Assembly: GCA_033032175.1 (NCBI GenBank) | Contig: CM065304.1 | Span: 4,278,001-4,342,000, forward strand | Length of the DNA: 64,000 nucleotides | From: Saturnia japonica | Lineage: Eukaryota; Arthropoda; Insecta; Lepidoptera; Saturniidae | Reading direction: 5' to 3' | Shown: positions 41,339 to 54,750 of the stretch, piece by piece | Numbering within the stretch: the first letter of the stretch is position 1 | Layout of the letters: the number at the start of each line of letters is the position of its first letter | Made by a program: the position numbers and the translations under genes | Notes under the pieces: model-generated | The model's database searches: none | Told to the model about the DNA's origin: nothing | Seen by the model: only the letters and a program-made list of their open reading frames with translations

Positions 41339-42437
41339 CATATATTTTTTAATTATAAAATATAAAAGAAAACAAAAACACCATATAAATTATACAATGT
41401 CTTTGTCATTGAAGTTAACAAGAGATTCTAGACAGTTTTATGGTATTTCAAAAGATGTTTGTACAAATGTATAAAAGAATAATCGTTGAACATGAAATAA
41501 ATTATTAGCTATAAAGCAAATGAAGGTGAATGAATATACAGTAAGTAGATTATTACGTAACAAGTGAAAAAAGAGGGAATTTAATTCGAGGGACTGAGAT
41601 GAATTCAAACCCGAGAACAGCGAAGGATTATAGAGTAGAATCTAATCTCGATAGATGACATTTTATTTCCTGAGTTATATTGTACTCTACTTTTTAAAGC
41701 CAATTTTATTTTGCGAAATAACTTACTAGGCAGGGATTCGATAATTAGACGAGAATTGAGAGTGAAATTCCAAGGACGCGTTAAATTTGTTACACGAAAA
41801 AAAAAGAAAGATTGCGACCACCATCACGATTGCATAGTGATAAACCCATAAGTCATTTTCTTATGGTTTGTTGCGCTCAGGGATCAGTCAATGTATATTA
41901 TAAAATTATTAAAGCGGTGTGGTAGGAATCGCGATCACCATACACATAATGTTAAATCCATAATTTGTGCTTGTCCTTGTTTGTTGCTTGTATAGATCGA
42001 TTTATTAATTGTTATCAAGGAAAAAATGCCTTTTTTGAGGGGCAATGGTAAAAATATATTTCAAAAAGTAGTTAAATAATCTAAAGGGAAATAGATAAAA
42101 ATCTATATATCTAAATCAAAATGAAATGTTTGTTTGTAGTGTCAAAATAATCTCAGTAACCTCAGTGTTGTTCAAGATCATGGAGCGGATCATCAACAGT
42201 CAGCATGTCCGTTAGATCACTTTTTCATTCATTAAAAAAGGATCACCGAGTGAGTTCATGTGACTTTATGAGACACATTTCGTGTAGGTGCCTCACTATT
42301 ATTAGTATTTAGGGCGCACTAAAAATTTCCTATATTGGACAATTATATTAAAAATATTTAAAATCGAATTATTATATTTGATAATGAAGCACTTAGGCTT
42401 TATAAGACAATTTTCTCCAACTGTGTTCCCGTTTCTT

Positions 42438-42610
42438 TCTTTGACTGACTATACTATTATCCTTAGGGGCTCTGGAGCCTTTGACGGCTTTTACAGCTTC
42501 ACTGTGGCTTGGGGCGAGTGCCTAAGGCACTCAGTCACGAAAACGGGGTAACATGCACAAGGGAGCCAAAGTGACAAAACCTCGGCTTGGGCTGAAACTT
42601 ACTAAACCAA
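42438..42610 (-). mobile_element. LINE 3' tail copy
   Basis: Minus strand carries GTGAAGCTGTAAAAGCCGTC, the CCCTAAGGATAATAGTATAG end and, upstream, CGCGAC-like sequence similar to the 36605 copy. Diverged; no target duplication found. Confidence 0.68.
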
Positions 42611-43534
42611 TTTAATAATGTATATTTTAGACGAGTGTATGACTGAATCCAAGTGTAGATTTCGGCTATATATATTACACTTTTTTTCTGTAAGAGCTAA
42701 GCAATAATGATAAAGTTACTATGTATTAAAAAAACAAAAGATAGCCCAACTATTATGTGTAACTAAGCAATAATATCTCATTGATAACGTGTACGGACAC
42801 TGCATCAATCGACGCGAGTTCGAATCCATGCAATGAAATTGAGCTTTCAGGTTGGATTTCGGAATTATAGTAAATATTATAGATTTATTAACGAACGGTA
42901 GAGGCTATTAGACTTTACCCTACAAATCTGCAATGGAATAGTAACCAAGAACGTGAAGCAATCTGAAAAGCTGTAAATGGGAAGTGAGATCAACGATATC
43001 CTACACAATAGTGATGGTGGAGCGGCGGCGCGATGGAGAGATACTCGAATAAATTTAATACGGGTAAAGCCTAGGGCACAGCTAGTTTTTAATAAACATC
43101 CGATTTGTTGAAAAATAACTTACCCTTACCCTATTTCATAAAGAATGATAACTTGTTAGAGAAAAATATAACTTACATTGGAACTTAATACAAATCACAA
43201 TTTCATTAGGTGTAAAGTCAATGCAAAGTTAAAGGCTTATTATCGGCGACATTCGTATTTATACACGTTAAGTCTTAATATAATTATCGTTATCTTAATA
43301 GATTTTACAATAACTATTAAGTTACTACTTCCAAGTTTTCCTTCTTTAACAACTAATAAAACTAATACTACTATGTAGTAAAACTGATAATCTATCAGAC
43401 TTGATTAAACAAACCGCTACATTCAAATTGAAACATCCATGCCTACTTAAAAAATTCCGTTTCCGTAATTCTGTCCATACAAAAGTTAAATACATACAAA
43501 TATAATATATATATTAATAAACCTGTAGATCTAT

Positions 43535-44296
43535 CTGAATATTTAATATTTTTCCAAAATTTCCCGTAAGACATAACTATATGAACGACACTGATCACGA
43601 ATATGACATGAAAAAATGTTTGCATATCCGGATTTGAATCAAAAATGGCTTAACCGACTCTGATAATATTTTGCACATGGGATGCTTACCTAATTGATCA
43701 ATTTATAGGGTATAAAAATTGTCAATATTACTTTTAGGCATCCTAAAAAAAGAATTTCCAAAAAATATTTCCGCGAATACTTGACCGATTTTAATTAAAT
43801 TTTGTACACGGGAAGTATAAGCCATTCCATGAATGATGGGTTAGAAGAATTATCAATATAAATTTTAGGAATCGTAAAAAAAAATACAACATTTTTTAAT
43901 TCCATTCATTCTTAACAGATTTCGATGAAATTTTGTACACGGAAAGTATAAGTCATTCCGTAATTGCTATAAGGATTGTCAAAAATATTTAAAAAAATTG
44001 TATGGATTAACAACCGCTTTTGAAAAAATTTCGTAGCTGGGATACATACGTGATTTCTTAATTGATAGGCTAGAAGAATCATCAACAATAATTTCAGAAA
44101 TATGTATGTAAAAAATTAAATTTTTTATTAATTTTTCAACCAATTTTGATGAAAATTGTATACGGGAAGTACATTACATTCCTCAATTTATGGCTATATG
44201 AATTATTAAGTATAAATATAAAAATAATACGGGATCTAATTATCTACTGCGTAATATAAAACGTGTGCGGGGCCGGCGCGGCGGGCACACCGCTAA
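43535..44296 (-). repeat. Copy D of the ACTAGC repeat, inverted relative to copy C
   Basis: The reverse complement starts near ATTAGCGGTGTGCCCGCC and ends in TTCGTGATCAGTGTCGTTCA, then GGAAATTTTGGAAAAATATT, which also follows copy C. It contains about five ~125-bp monomers with ACACGGGAAGTATAAG phrases. With copy C it forms an inverted pair around the tRNA gene. Confidence 0.8.
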
Positions 44297-46407
44297 TACA
44301 TCAATATTATTGAGAAAAATATAGCATAATGTAAAAACCGATAAAGTCGCGAAATCAAAATTAATAAAACTCGATAGAAATTTAATTAATACGTCGATAA
44401 TATTCTAAAATGTAATCGTTTCGATCACAAATGGTTCATGTTCTGAAGGTGTTAGCATCGATTAGATACTAAAAACAACAGTTTCTTTTTTCAATATTAT
44501 AAGTATTTTATTAATAATATTTTTAAATAATAATAGTAAATAATTATACTATAATGATGTGATTATATTTCTGAACTATTTGCATCGCACCATGGTTAAA
44601 TTTCCTAGAATTTTCCCTGTTCGTATAAAATCTATAATGTGCTTTTCAGTCTAAAATAGTAGTTTTTCTTAGGTTTTATATCGCACTAATAGATAATTTT
44701 TACTAGATTTTTTCAGGTTCTTCTTAAATATTGTTTGTACTTTATTTTAATTTTTTATGTTTTATTTTTTTATGTTTCAAGTTTTTTACTTTTTATTTGT
44801 TTGTTTTACGTAAGAAAAATAAAATATTACACTAAATTTAAGTTCAAAGATGTTAAACTGTTATTATATTGAATACAGATCGAAACGTATAATTTCTTAC
44901 AAAAAAAATTATTATTTTAATTTAAAACTAAATATTTAACATGTAATAAATTGTTCGGATTGAATTTTCATAAATTAAATAACAATAGTATTAATTGGAT
45001 ATATTACGAATACGCTTAAATGCATTTAATATTACAAATAAGTTCTACAACAAAATTACGTTGTATTTTATCTACGATAGAGATGGAGTAAATATTATGT
45101 TCAAACACACAACAAAGATCGTGAGCTTAAAATCCGTGGAAATTTGTTTGCAACGGCTTTATAAGAAAGAGTAATTACAAAATTACTTTGTTAAGCAAAA
45201 AGAAAAAAAGTTATATTACACATAGCATTTTTTAATTAAACAAATATAAAGTGAAAAAAGCTTATAAAAATAACCATTATTATTTTCAAATAATACGTCA
45301 ATACTTACCGAAATTCTGGAGTTAATTTTAGGAATTTCACCACATTTTTTTACCCGTATCGCAATGCAAGTGACATGCAAACGCAGCGAAAATCAGTGCA
45401 CGAATGAACGCAACAAGTGTCCTATCCTAGAACGCGTTTCCCGGTAGCGAAGCCTGGCCTTGTCATTTAAAGTAAAGGTAGGGACGCATTAGAGCGGCGT
45501 TGCACTGCTTGTTAGTTATCGCCAAAAAAATATTTATATTTTTTTATTATTATTATAATTATAATTTACACACAGTTAAATTTGGGCTGAGTTGTAGCCA
45601 TGCATGCCTTTTTGTGTATTTAATAGGTAGACTGGGTCATTGAAAAGCCAAGTTCGGTGAAGCTGTAAAAGCCGCAGCGGCTTCAGGGCCCCTAAGTCAG
45701 ATCTAAAAAAAAAGACATTGAAAAGCTCCGAGTTGAATTCCGATAAATTTCTTTTCAATGACAATATTACAATATGTATTGTGCGTTTTTTTACCTACGA
45801 ATTTATACGCGATGTTTGTATTGAATTTTAAACTTTTCCATATTATATTCAGTAGCAATCCCGTTAGTTGCGTCGCCACCAAGACAGTACCTAGCGTACT
45901 TACTTAAAGTGTGTATAAGTGAAGAAGAAATCTTCATCTTATATTACTAGTACCGAAATAGAAAAAATCGCGAAAGGCTAAATATTGAGCTCAACCCTAT
46001 GTAAAATAAATGTAAACTGCAGACTGTTTGTAACAGCTCGTTAAATTTTTGACGTTTTATAAAATGAGCAAAGAGTCATGTTTATATTATATTTAGGGGC
46101 ATTGTATGTGAAGCGGACAGGTAAAAAATGTTGATGTTTTCCGATTTTAGTAATTTCTGATTATGCTTTATCTAGATATGTCCTCGACCCAGATATAAAA
46201 TATTTTTACAGTTTATACTTGTTTATACTTTATAGTCTGGTTAACGAGTTACAGACATTTGAAGTTTGAAGTAATCGGCAGGTATGTGCCATTTTTAACC
46301 CTATTATTCCGTTTTAAAAACTCCATACTTCTTTTATTGAGCTTTTTATCTGCATTTTAGGATATTATGAAATATTTATTTTAAGTTTTGAACAAATCTA
46401 TTATTAA
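44297..46407. other. Gene-free AT-rich stretch
   Basis: No reading frame, RNA or repeat recognised except the 67-bp LINE tail at 45649-45715. Confidence 0.45.
45649..45715 (+). mobile_element. 67-bp LINE 3' tail with 11-bp target duplication
   Basis: CAAGTTCGGTGAAGCTGTAA through GGGCCCCTAAGTCAGATC to a poly(A), flanked by CATTGAAAAGC at 45638-45648 and 45716-45726. It is the same tail as at 38185-38262, truncated within a few bases of the same point. Confidence 0.92.
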
Positions 46408-46970
46408 CTAGCTGTGCCCCCACGCCTTCACCTGTGCTAATTTTATCTGACAAATACCGCGCTCCTATGTTGCCTATCATAATTATCGTTTTCACTTCCT
46501 GCAAGTACAAATTATATTAATATTCCATTATCTCCTAAACTATACGTCCAAATAAAGGCTATAAAGAGTGAAGCTTAAATTCATAAAATTGTCTTAAAGT
46601 ATCATGAAGTAAGGATTAACATGCCATGTCTGAAAATAATACTAATAAATCGCTTTTTAATATTCATTAAATTTTTGTCACAAAATACCTTATTGTAGCC
46701 TTATGCATAAGATATAGGCATATGCTATTTTTAGATATAGTACTAAGGACCAATATTTTTAAAGAACATTGTATTTACGGATCATTAACCACTACGCCAA
46801 CGCAGGCGGATAAAGCAGTTCAGAAGGGCTTCCAGTTCCGACTTACTTAACAAAAATCAATATTTAAGGCTAGCTGAGAGTTGTAACCTATTTCAATAAT
46901 TTTTCAAACCCGACCGGTTGTTTCAGAGATAAACAAACAAAGAAAATTCTGCTTTATTATATTATTAGTA
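46408..46970 (+). repeat. Dispersed repeat family E, copy 1
   Basis: Begins ACTAGCTGTGCCCCCACGCC and ends CTGCTTTATTATATTATTAG. It shares middle blocks (CACAAAATACCTTATTGTAG; GCGGATAAAGCAGTTC; AAGGCTAGCTGAGAGTTGTA) with 49525-50160 and, inverted, 62057-62830. It has no coding capacity. Confidence 0.78.
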
Positions 46971-47626
46971 ATAGACTAATCCGTGACTTGACTGTATGTT
47001 TAAAAATTTAAGTAAATTATAATATAATCTCAAGTTCGTTTACCGGTATTGGGATTATTTTTCCTTTTTTTATTTGCATGTTTTCAATTTAATAGATATT
47101 TTAGTAAATTATTAAGTAATATTGGGCTATAGATAAAAAGCCTAAAACAATACAAACCTGGAAAACTCATCGTTTATTTATTTAATTTCCCCTTTGCAAA
47201 ATTAAAATATTTTTCCCTGTGAGTCACGTGATTTGAAACGCCGATTAGAAAAAGTGACATCACCAATGAGAACAATTTTTTAAAATTTTAAGTTAGATTC
47301 TTGCGTAAGTTGTCACATTTTTCACTATGACAAAATGACATATAAATAAATGAAGACGTCACCGGACTATAAAACCGCGTTTTTGTGGTGTATTTTTTTT
47401 GAAATAAAAGCCTATTTTCATATGTGTAATAATAGTAAAAGCCCGTACTGATAAGGATATACCTATGAAATTTTGGACAACAGGTTCTTTATACGAGAAA
47501 ATTGTAGGTTTCAAATAAGAATGAACTTTAGAAGCATATTAGATGCGGCGCCTTAATAAAGGTAACGCCAACAGTGCGCGTATTATTATACAATATCTGG
47601 GCGATCGAGATTTGCTCAGTGTCTTA

Positions 47627-47720
47627 TAAAAACACCTATCTAGGTATGCTTGGAATATAAAACATTATCAAAATACAAAGTTTCATCCAAATCGTTGAGC
47701 CGTTTCCGAGAAACCAATTA
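47627..47720 (+). repeat. Repeat fragment shared with 4345-4437
   Basis: AAAACACCTATCTAGGTATG and AAAGTTTCATCCAAATCGTT match the reverse complement of the 4.4-kb fragment. Confidence 0.65.
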
Positions 47721-48694
47721 CATATATATATACAAGAATTGCTCACTTAAGATAAGATTAGCAATGTGATTTTAAAATCTAATTTTGATTTGCGAACCAA
47801 TTACAGGCGCTAACTAAATACATATAACACAAAAAATACAATCAAGCATCACTATAAAATAATATTAGTAATAAAACAAAATAAACACAGCATGGACAAT
47901 TAAATAATACTTAGTTCCGTAAATGAATTCATAACAAGACAATTTTTAACTAAAAAGATAACCAACTTCAATAATTTTGAAGAGTTTCCTGGTGTATCTT
48001 CCAAGTTCAGGGTCCACCCTTGAGGTATCTCCTATCCAACAAAAGATGAATTATCCAAATCAGTTCGTAAACAAAGAAGTTTTGGCTGAACATCCATATA
48101 TATATACATTTGAATTGAGTAACCACGTCGTTTATTGAGTCGGTGATTAAGTTTTGTCTGATTTAAATAACTTTTAGCTATTGTAGCGGATCAAAAAGAT
48201 TTAAAACATTCGTATAGAAAATAATAGGTACAGAGGCTACTACTATATCGTTACTAAATTATATCTTACGACTTTCTATTAAAAAGTAATGAAAATATAA
48301 ATTATTGTATTTTTATTTATATGTAATTAGTAGTGATACTTCATTGGGGAGATTCAATACTTTTATTTATTTAAAAGTCTTATTTTCTATTATGAATTAT
48401 GAATTGGTTTTTAAGCTAGGTAACGCCTTTGTATTGGAAACTGTTGCGTGGACAATTAATTTAAATTTAGGTCCGAAAGTAATATAATAAAAAGTAATTA
48501 AAAGAAAATAAAAAATGTGATATATATACATATTCCCAAAGATAACTTCACATAAACATAATTAAGACAAACCTAGCCTAACTAAAATTATTCATAGTGA
48601 ATCTGAAAAGATCTGAGAAGGACTGAGATCTTTTTTTCTAGCTGGAGTAGTTTATTTTTATAAAAATCAATACTTATAATAGTAATACACCAGC

Positions 48695-49152
48695 AACTTG
48701 CTCTTAAATATGGCCTTGTAAATTATGATGTGTCCTACTATAAATACGCACCAACACCAGTTATCGATAACGGTCATGTTGTGCTTTACTGGGATCGGTC
48801 TATAATTACAGACAGGACTATTGTAGCCAATAAACCTGACATCGTGCTGTTGGAAAGGTCCGTGCGTGGGGCAATTCTTGTTGATATCACCATACCCCTT
48901 GATGAGAACCTCGTGAAAGCTGAGAAAGATAAACTTTCAAAGTACTTGACTCACGAGATTACCGCCATGTGGGATGTGGACTCAACAATAATAGTTCCGA
49001 TAGTTGTATCAGTGAATAATCGAATAGCGAAGATTTTCGATTACCATCTTAGAAAGATCTCGCTTGGCTGTTGGATCAAGGGAAAGATACAGAAGGCAGT
49101 TCTTCTGGATACGACACGAATTGTGAGGAAGTTCCTCTCTCTGGAGCCCTAG
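48695..49152 (+). pseudogene. C-terminal end of a LINE with restriction-like endonuclease
   Basis: The open frame (upstream part LALKYGLVNYDVSYYKYAP, then to a TAG at 49150) carries IVANKPDIVLLERSV followed by AILVDITIPLDENLVKAEK, the PD-x(14)-D pattern of the restriction-like endonuclease of R2/R4/NeSL-type LINEs. MWDVDSTIIVPIVVSVNN and a tail ending RKFLSLEP complete the usual C-terminus. The element is truncated 5': no RT is present. The frame itself is intact over more than 140 codons, so it is a fairly young insertion or a conserved piece. Clade assignment is uncertain. Confidence 0.75.
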
Positions 49153-49490
49153 CCACCGCTAGCTTGGGGTTTTCGCCCCGCTACTCTCGACGAACTGTTT
49201 TTTATATTTATAGTTTATAAAACATTTAAAAATATGTAAATAATTAAATAAACGAAATACTAATAATAATATTAAGAAGTAATATAATTTTAATAAATCA
49301 ATAATTATTAAATAATCTGTTAGTGTCGTGTAACTTCTGAACGATTTGACCGATTGAGCTTACCTATATATAAATATATTATAGTTGTTATGTCGAGACT
49401 ATAGTTCATAAATATTTTAGGAACCGATAGGTGGCGATGTAATCAAGTCACTAACTACCGGGAAAAGCAGAACAATGTCTATTGCCTAAC

Positions 49491-49521
<31 letters not shown>

Positions 49522-49524
49522 CTA

Positions 49525-50160
49525 TTACTGCTGATCCTGAGTTTCACCCGCATATAATACTCGTTCGCGCCGCTAACTACTATAGACATAGACCCGAGCC
49601 GAGTATTGAATTATTTTATTTTTGTATTATCTCTCGAAACTATGTGTCCAAATAACATGTAAAAGACGAAGTTTATCTTCATTATAAATTTTCTTTATGA
49701 TAAAGTAACTTTTGTTCGTAAGGATTAATATACCTTGCTTAAAAATAATGCTCATAAATAAATTTTTAATCTTCAACAAAAAAAAAATTGCAAAATGCCT
49801 TATTGTGGCTCATGTATACGTAATAGATATATGCTATCGCTGACTTTTTTATATATAATAATGGCCAATATTTTTGTAAAACAATGTATTGACGTATCAT
49901 TAACCATTAAGCCGGCGCATGCGGCTAAAGCAGTTCGCGAGGGCTTCGACTTCCAACTTACGTAACAAAAATCAATATTTAATTTAAGGCTAGCTAGAAA
50001 CTGTAGCCTAATGTTATAATATAACCTATACTATTCGTCGTGAGGCTGACTATTATATAAAAAAATATTTTTTCGAATCCGATTGGTAGTTCCAGAGATT
50101 AGCATGTTTAAACAAACAAACAAAAAAACTTTTCCGCTTTATTATATTATTAGTATTAGC
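49525..50160 (+). repeat. Dispersed repeat family E, copy 2
   Basis: Shares GCAAAATGCCTTATTGTGGC, GCGGCTAAAGCAGTTCGC, AAGGCTAGCTAGAAACTGTA and the end CGCTTTATTATATTATTAGT with the copy at 46408. A TA-dinucleotide run precedes it (49500-49520). Confidence 0.76.
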
Positions 50161-52403
50161 ATAGATTTAACATGTTTTTATTGAAATTGGAATGATTCGT
50201 GTAATTTATAACCAAAATATTCTAGTCCTTACCATTTCAAATTTCGAACTCTACGTCCCTTTATATTTCTTATCATTTATTGGCCGTGTCCTAAAAGTGC
50301 ATAGCCTCTTTAAGCTCAGAAACCTTCAAATGAGGTACTAATATAGTAAGGTGACTTTCGAGAAATTCCAATTTTAAAGAGTATTTGCTTAAGTTTTTAA
50401 GTGAATTTAACCGGTTTTGAATAAAATCGGATTGAGTTTTCAAAGGTGTCAAAATACAATGCAATTTAAATCAAAAGCAGTAAGAAGTATTAATATCAAC
50501 TTCGAAGCAAATCACCGCCAAAATAACTTTTTATCTCTTTTTAACCTCGTTAGGGGATAAATTTCAATGAAATACGAAACACGTTATGATATTTAGTAGG
50601 TATATAGGAGATTTATAGAATCAAAAGGAAATATGGAATGAAAGAAAAATAAAATGTAATATAAATATATTTCCAGGATATTCCTAAAGTTCGTTCTATA
50701 AGAATTTAAAACAATTTAAAAAATGTTACCTTAATAATTTTATAAAACCTTACAGTCCAATATCGTAGATCTCTCATAAAATATTAACACCTCACGAGAC
50801 AGTGTTTGATTGAAAGGGTATAAACCAATATCCAATGGCTTAGCTGCTACGTCAGATATCAATCAGTACAATCAACGCAATGTAGGTTGAGGTCAGGAAC
50901 TGCCGCCCTGGCCGCGTCTACCCGGGTGTTCGGCTTAGTGATTCGTCGGCCTGGATATTCGGCGTTAAGCACGCTCGACGCAGGAACAATAATTCTCACA
51001 AGTACGATTAATTCCATGAAAATATAATTAATAAATGCAATTAATAAATAGTTCGAATTGAGACTTCCGACTCCTATATTCGTTTGGTACTTTTAAACTT
51101 ATTATTGATGGTAATAACTTTACCAAATAAAATATATAAATATCGATGATTATACTATTTTCACACTCTTTTAAAAATATCAGATTTTACTATTCAAAAA
51201 TCTATCGTATAATGACCATCGTTTTTCTGCCCAGCTTTCAAATACCGTTCTCACGATTCAGTTTTTAAAATTATATGATTATTTTTGAATAGTAGAATCA
51301 TAGGTTTTATGTAAAGAAATAAAACCTATCATTAAGAAAACATATTTTTATTTTTTTACGCATGTCCTAAACTGTCAGAAATAACAGAAATTGTCATGTT
51401 GACAGATAAAAATAAACAAACAATGTATTATAATTAAATATGATAAAATTATATGAAACATTCTATATTAAACTAAAGGGATCGTATTATAAATGATATT
51501 TGAACGGACGAATACATTAACCTAACCGATGGCCTGGAAACTTGACAATAAACAATACATAATATATACAGGAAATACAAGGTAAATAAGAGTATAAGAT
51601 ATTAAGATAAATAGAAGCGGACCACATAGACCTAATATAACAACGTCTTCCATAACTTCTGTTAAAAAAGGTTTATGCAAAATTTGAAGTAGATTGGACT
51701 AAGGAATCACGTTGTCCCATACAAACTTTGCCGTCCTTTTTCAGCCCCTGTAGAATTTCAGAAAATCCTTTCTTATCGAATTCCTACGTCATACAAAGAA
51801 CACACACTCCAAGTTTCAGGTCTCTACGATCAGCGGTTTAGGCTGTGTGTTGATCCGTCAGTCATTCAGGACAAAGCATTTTATATGTATAGATAATCAA
51901 TATAAAATTCACCTATTTCCGTACCAAAGCATTTGATTTGCTGTGTTTTGTATATATACAGTGATAATGATTTCTCACGTTTATTTAATTTATAATCGAA
52001 TAATTCTCTAACTGAACAGTGTTTTTTTACTTATCACTCGTGTGACTTAAAATGCAATATATTTTCCACAGTTACCTATGAAGCACGTACGTTAACGACG
52101 TTATAATATTGCGCCCGGTTTATAGATGCAATTATGGTCCTGTACAGTCTTAATATATTTACTCGTGTTTAGTATGAGGAACGGTCGGGCGTCATGAATT
52201 TAATTTTCGTCATATACGACAACCACTATAGGTATTTATTGTGCACGAAATATAGAGGCAGCATTTCTACCGAAGCGACGACGGTCACGCTCTCTAGTAT
52301 CCTATTTATACACTAGGACGGTGCAAAATTTGCGTACACAATACTTATTTCCTGAATAAAAAGCCTTAATTGGATGCCATAAGGGACTATTATATTTAAT
52401 GAC
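50161..52403. other. Gene-free stretch
   Basis: AT-rich, with no reading frame or RNA that I can support. Confidence 0.4.
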
Positions 52404-52560
52404 TAGCTGTGCCCGCGGCTGCGGTCGCGTGGACTACAGAATGCCTTCGATCGAGCACACGCGTGAATCGTGCTAACGCCGCTCCCGGTTATTTTAAAGA
52501 CAAAAATGAATATTGTGGGTGATCCTTAGAAGATATAAATATGCAAATGTCACTGTGAAA
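52404..52560 (+). repeat. Fragment of an ACTAGCTGTGCCCGCGGC-starting repeat
   Basis: The start matches, in reverse, the end of 31856-32275 (CACGGGCACAGCTAGT, then GTCTACGTGAGCG versus CGCGTGGACTAC). Only the first ~150 bp are recognisable. Confidence 0.55.
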
Positions 52561-54464
52561 TCATTAGGTATACAAAAACGTATTTTATGTCTGCCACCGA
52601 CGCGATGCTATATGCAAAAACCGTTATTTTTTTTACTTAAGTTTAAACAAATTTTGTATTTGCTTTTGTAGTTGTAAAAAAACATTTCTTGCGCATTCCG
52701 GTTTTCTCGCGATTTGTTCCTTCACCCTCACCGTCAATCGATAGTGTAACCAAATTGAAATTACTAAATGTACGTGAATTTCAAATAATTTGTTGGTTCG
52801 TATGGTTTCAACCTGCGGAGATCAAATCGTTTCTTTTTTATATACCTTTATAGGTTGTATGGTCTGGCCCCAGTCTGACTTGTTATGAATGGTCAATGTT
52901 GGTAAAACGCTAAGCCTAGTGGGAGGACTACTTCTCAAGTGCAGCTGCCGGAATCCACCTATAGGTGCTTGGCGACAGATAGTCAACTCGAGGATGATAG
53001 CTATCCAGATGGACATAGAAAATACCCTACCACCATGCTATGATTTCATTACAATGTTTTCTTTCTCAAAAGTTCAGGCTCATTGCAGAGATTTGTATTC
53101 ACGTTGAGCGACGCAATGTCCGTACATAATAGAACTGAGTCATCATTGATTCAAAAATAACCTCCAGAATTAAGCCACTCGGCCAACAGGACTCAAAAAA
53201 TACGTTTACCATCTCAATAAATTCAAGTACATGAACAAATCGAGAAACAACTTTGCGGCAATATCGTGTTTAATCCATTGCTCAAATTGAAGCTTTTAAA
53301 TATTTCAGCATTAAGTTACCACAATTGATATGAACACCAATTTATTAAATATTGAATGGAGACGGGTATTTCTGGGCCCAGAATGTAATTAATTGAAGTA
53401 TGGTTTATAAAATCGAATATATATGTGTTTTTAAAATCGTACAATATCATTAAAATTCACAATCAATAAAATAAGTAAAATAATAACTTTAAAATTTAGC
53501 ATTAATAAATTATATACACCAATTTATTAAATTTATTGAGATCCGTATTTCATGCCAAATTGTCTTAATTGAAGTTGTATTACAATGACCTAATGCTTTT
53601 AAAACGAAATATCACTTAAAATTCATCATGCTATTTAAGATTAGTAAAAAATCCGCTTTAATATGATAATAACAGTGACCGCTTTGATTAATGCATTAGC
53701 TATTAATCTTACATCACGATAATTTCTATTGAATTTATTACATGACTCTTCTTTTTACCCAGGCTCATCTAAATGTCTGTTTAGATTGCAAAGAGTATTC
53801 GTCTCTTTTGAAGTACCGATAATTTAGTATTTTCATTTTCATATTTTTACATCTAAATTTTACCCAGGCTCATCATGTCTGTACGAAAGATATTCGTAGC
53901 TAACTTGAAGAGAAATAGGATAATTTTTTTTCAATAGGTAATACAGATTACATTAAGAAATCTACGATATCGTAACTTATGTGGTTACCTGGTTAACTTT
54001 ACTTTGAATAACATACTTTATATGATATACCAGCATACACAGTACACACTATAATTATTTCCCTATAGCAGCTATTCACAAAGGCACCATGCAACAAGTC
54101 TATATAACAGCTTAGATGATATATTGTACCGTGTCCAATTAATCTAGGCCGACATGCTTGCTCTTGACGGATCGTAAGCATGAATTCTGTCTTCATCATT
54201 ATTGTAATTACAATGCAAATATTAATTGTTAATTAACAAACACTCAAAATAAGTATTTACGGTATGAAGTTGAAAATATCTATACAATATAAAATACGAG
54301 CTGACATTGGCGTATATAACGCAGAATATGGATTTTATTTTAAAATTTCCCGATAGATTCTATATCGTAATAGAATCGCGGATATTTTTGATGCCAGTAA
54401 TCTCCGCCCGCGTCGCCAGCATGCCCCTTGCAAGCGTTGTTGACACGTATGCTTAAAAAGCGGT
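52561..54464. other. Gene-free stretch with one unassigned short frame
   Basis: A 72-codon plus-strand frame at 52889-53107 is locally less AT-rich but has no motif I recognise and no splice context. It may be a transposon relic. Confidence 0.35.
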
Positions 54465-54750
54465 CTTAGATTTTTAGAGTTCCGTACCTCATAATTAAAA
54501 AAACGGATTTTTATAGGATCACTCCTCTCTTCTCGAAAACTACTTGATGTATAAAGTTGAAATTAGTAAGTAAACCAAGTAAAAAATCAAGTTTTTAGGT
54601 TATCGGTTTAAAGATATATAGCACATCATAGTTAAAATACTGTTCACTAACCGATTATAAAAACCTATAGGGTACTTTCCAGAGACGTAGAGTCTAGAAA
54701 TTTAGTATGAAGGGAAGTCTTTTAACAATTAAGCCCTGTTCGAGGAAATA
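54465..54750 (+). repeat. Dispersed repeat family F, copy 1
   Basis: TTATAGGATCACT, TTCACTAACCGATTATAAAA and ACCTATAGGGTACTT match 58150-58500 in the same order and orientation. Confidence 0.68.

Noticed and set aside
52889..53107. 72-codon plus-strand frame, less AT-rich than its surroundings.
   Set aside because: No motif, splice sites or poly(A) context. Too short to support a gene call.
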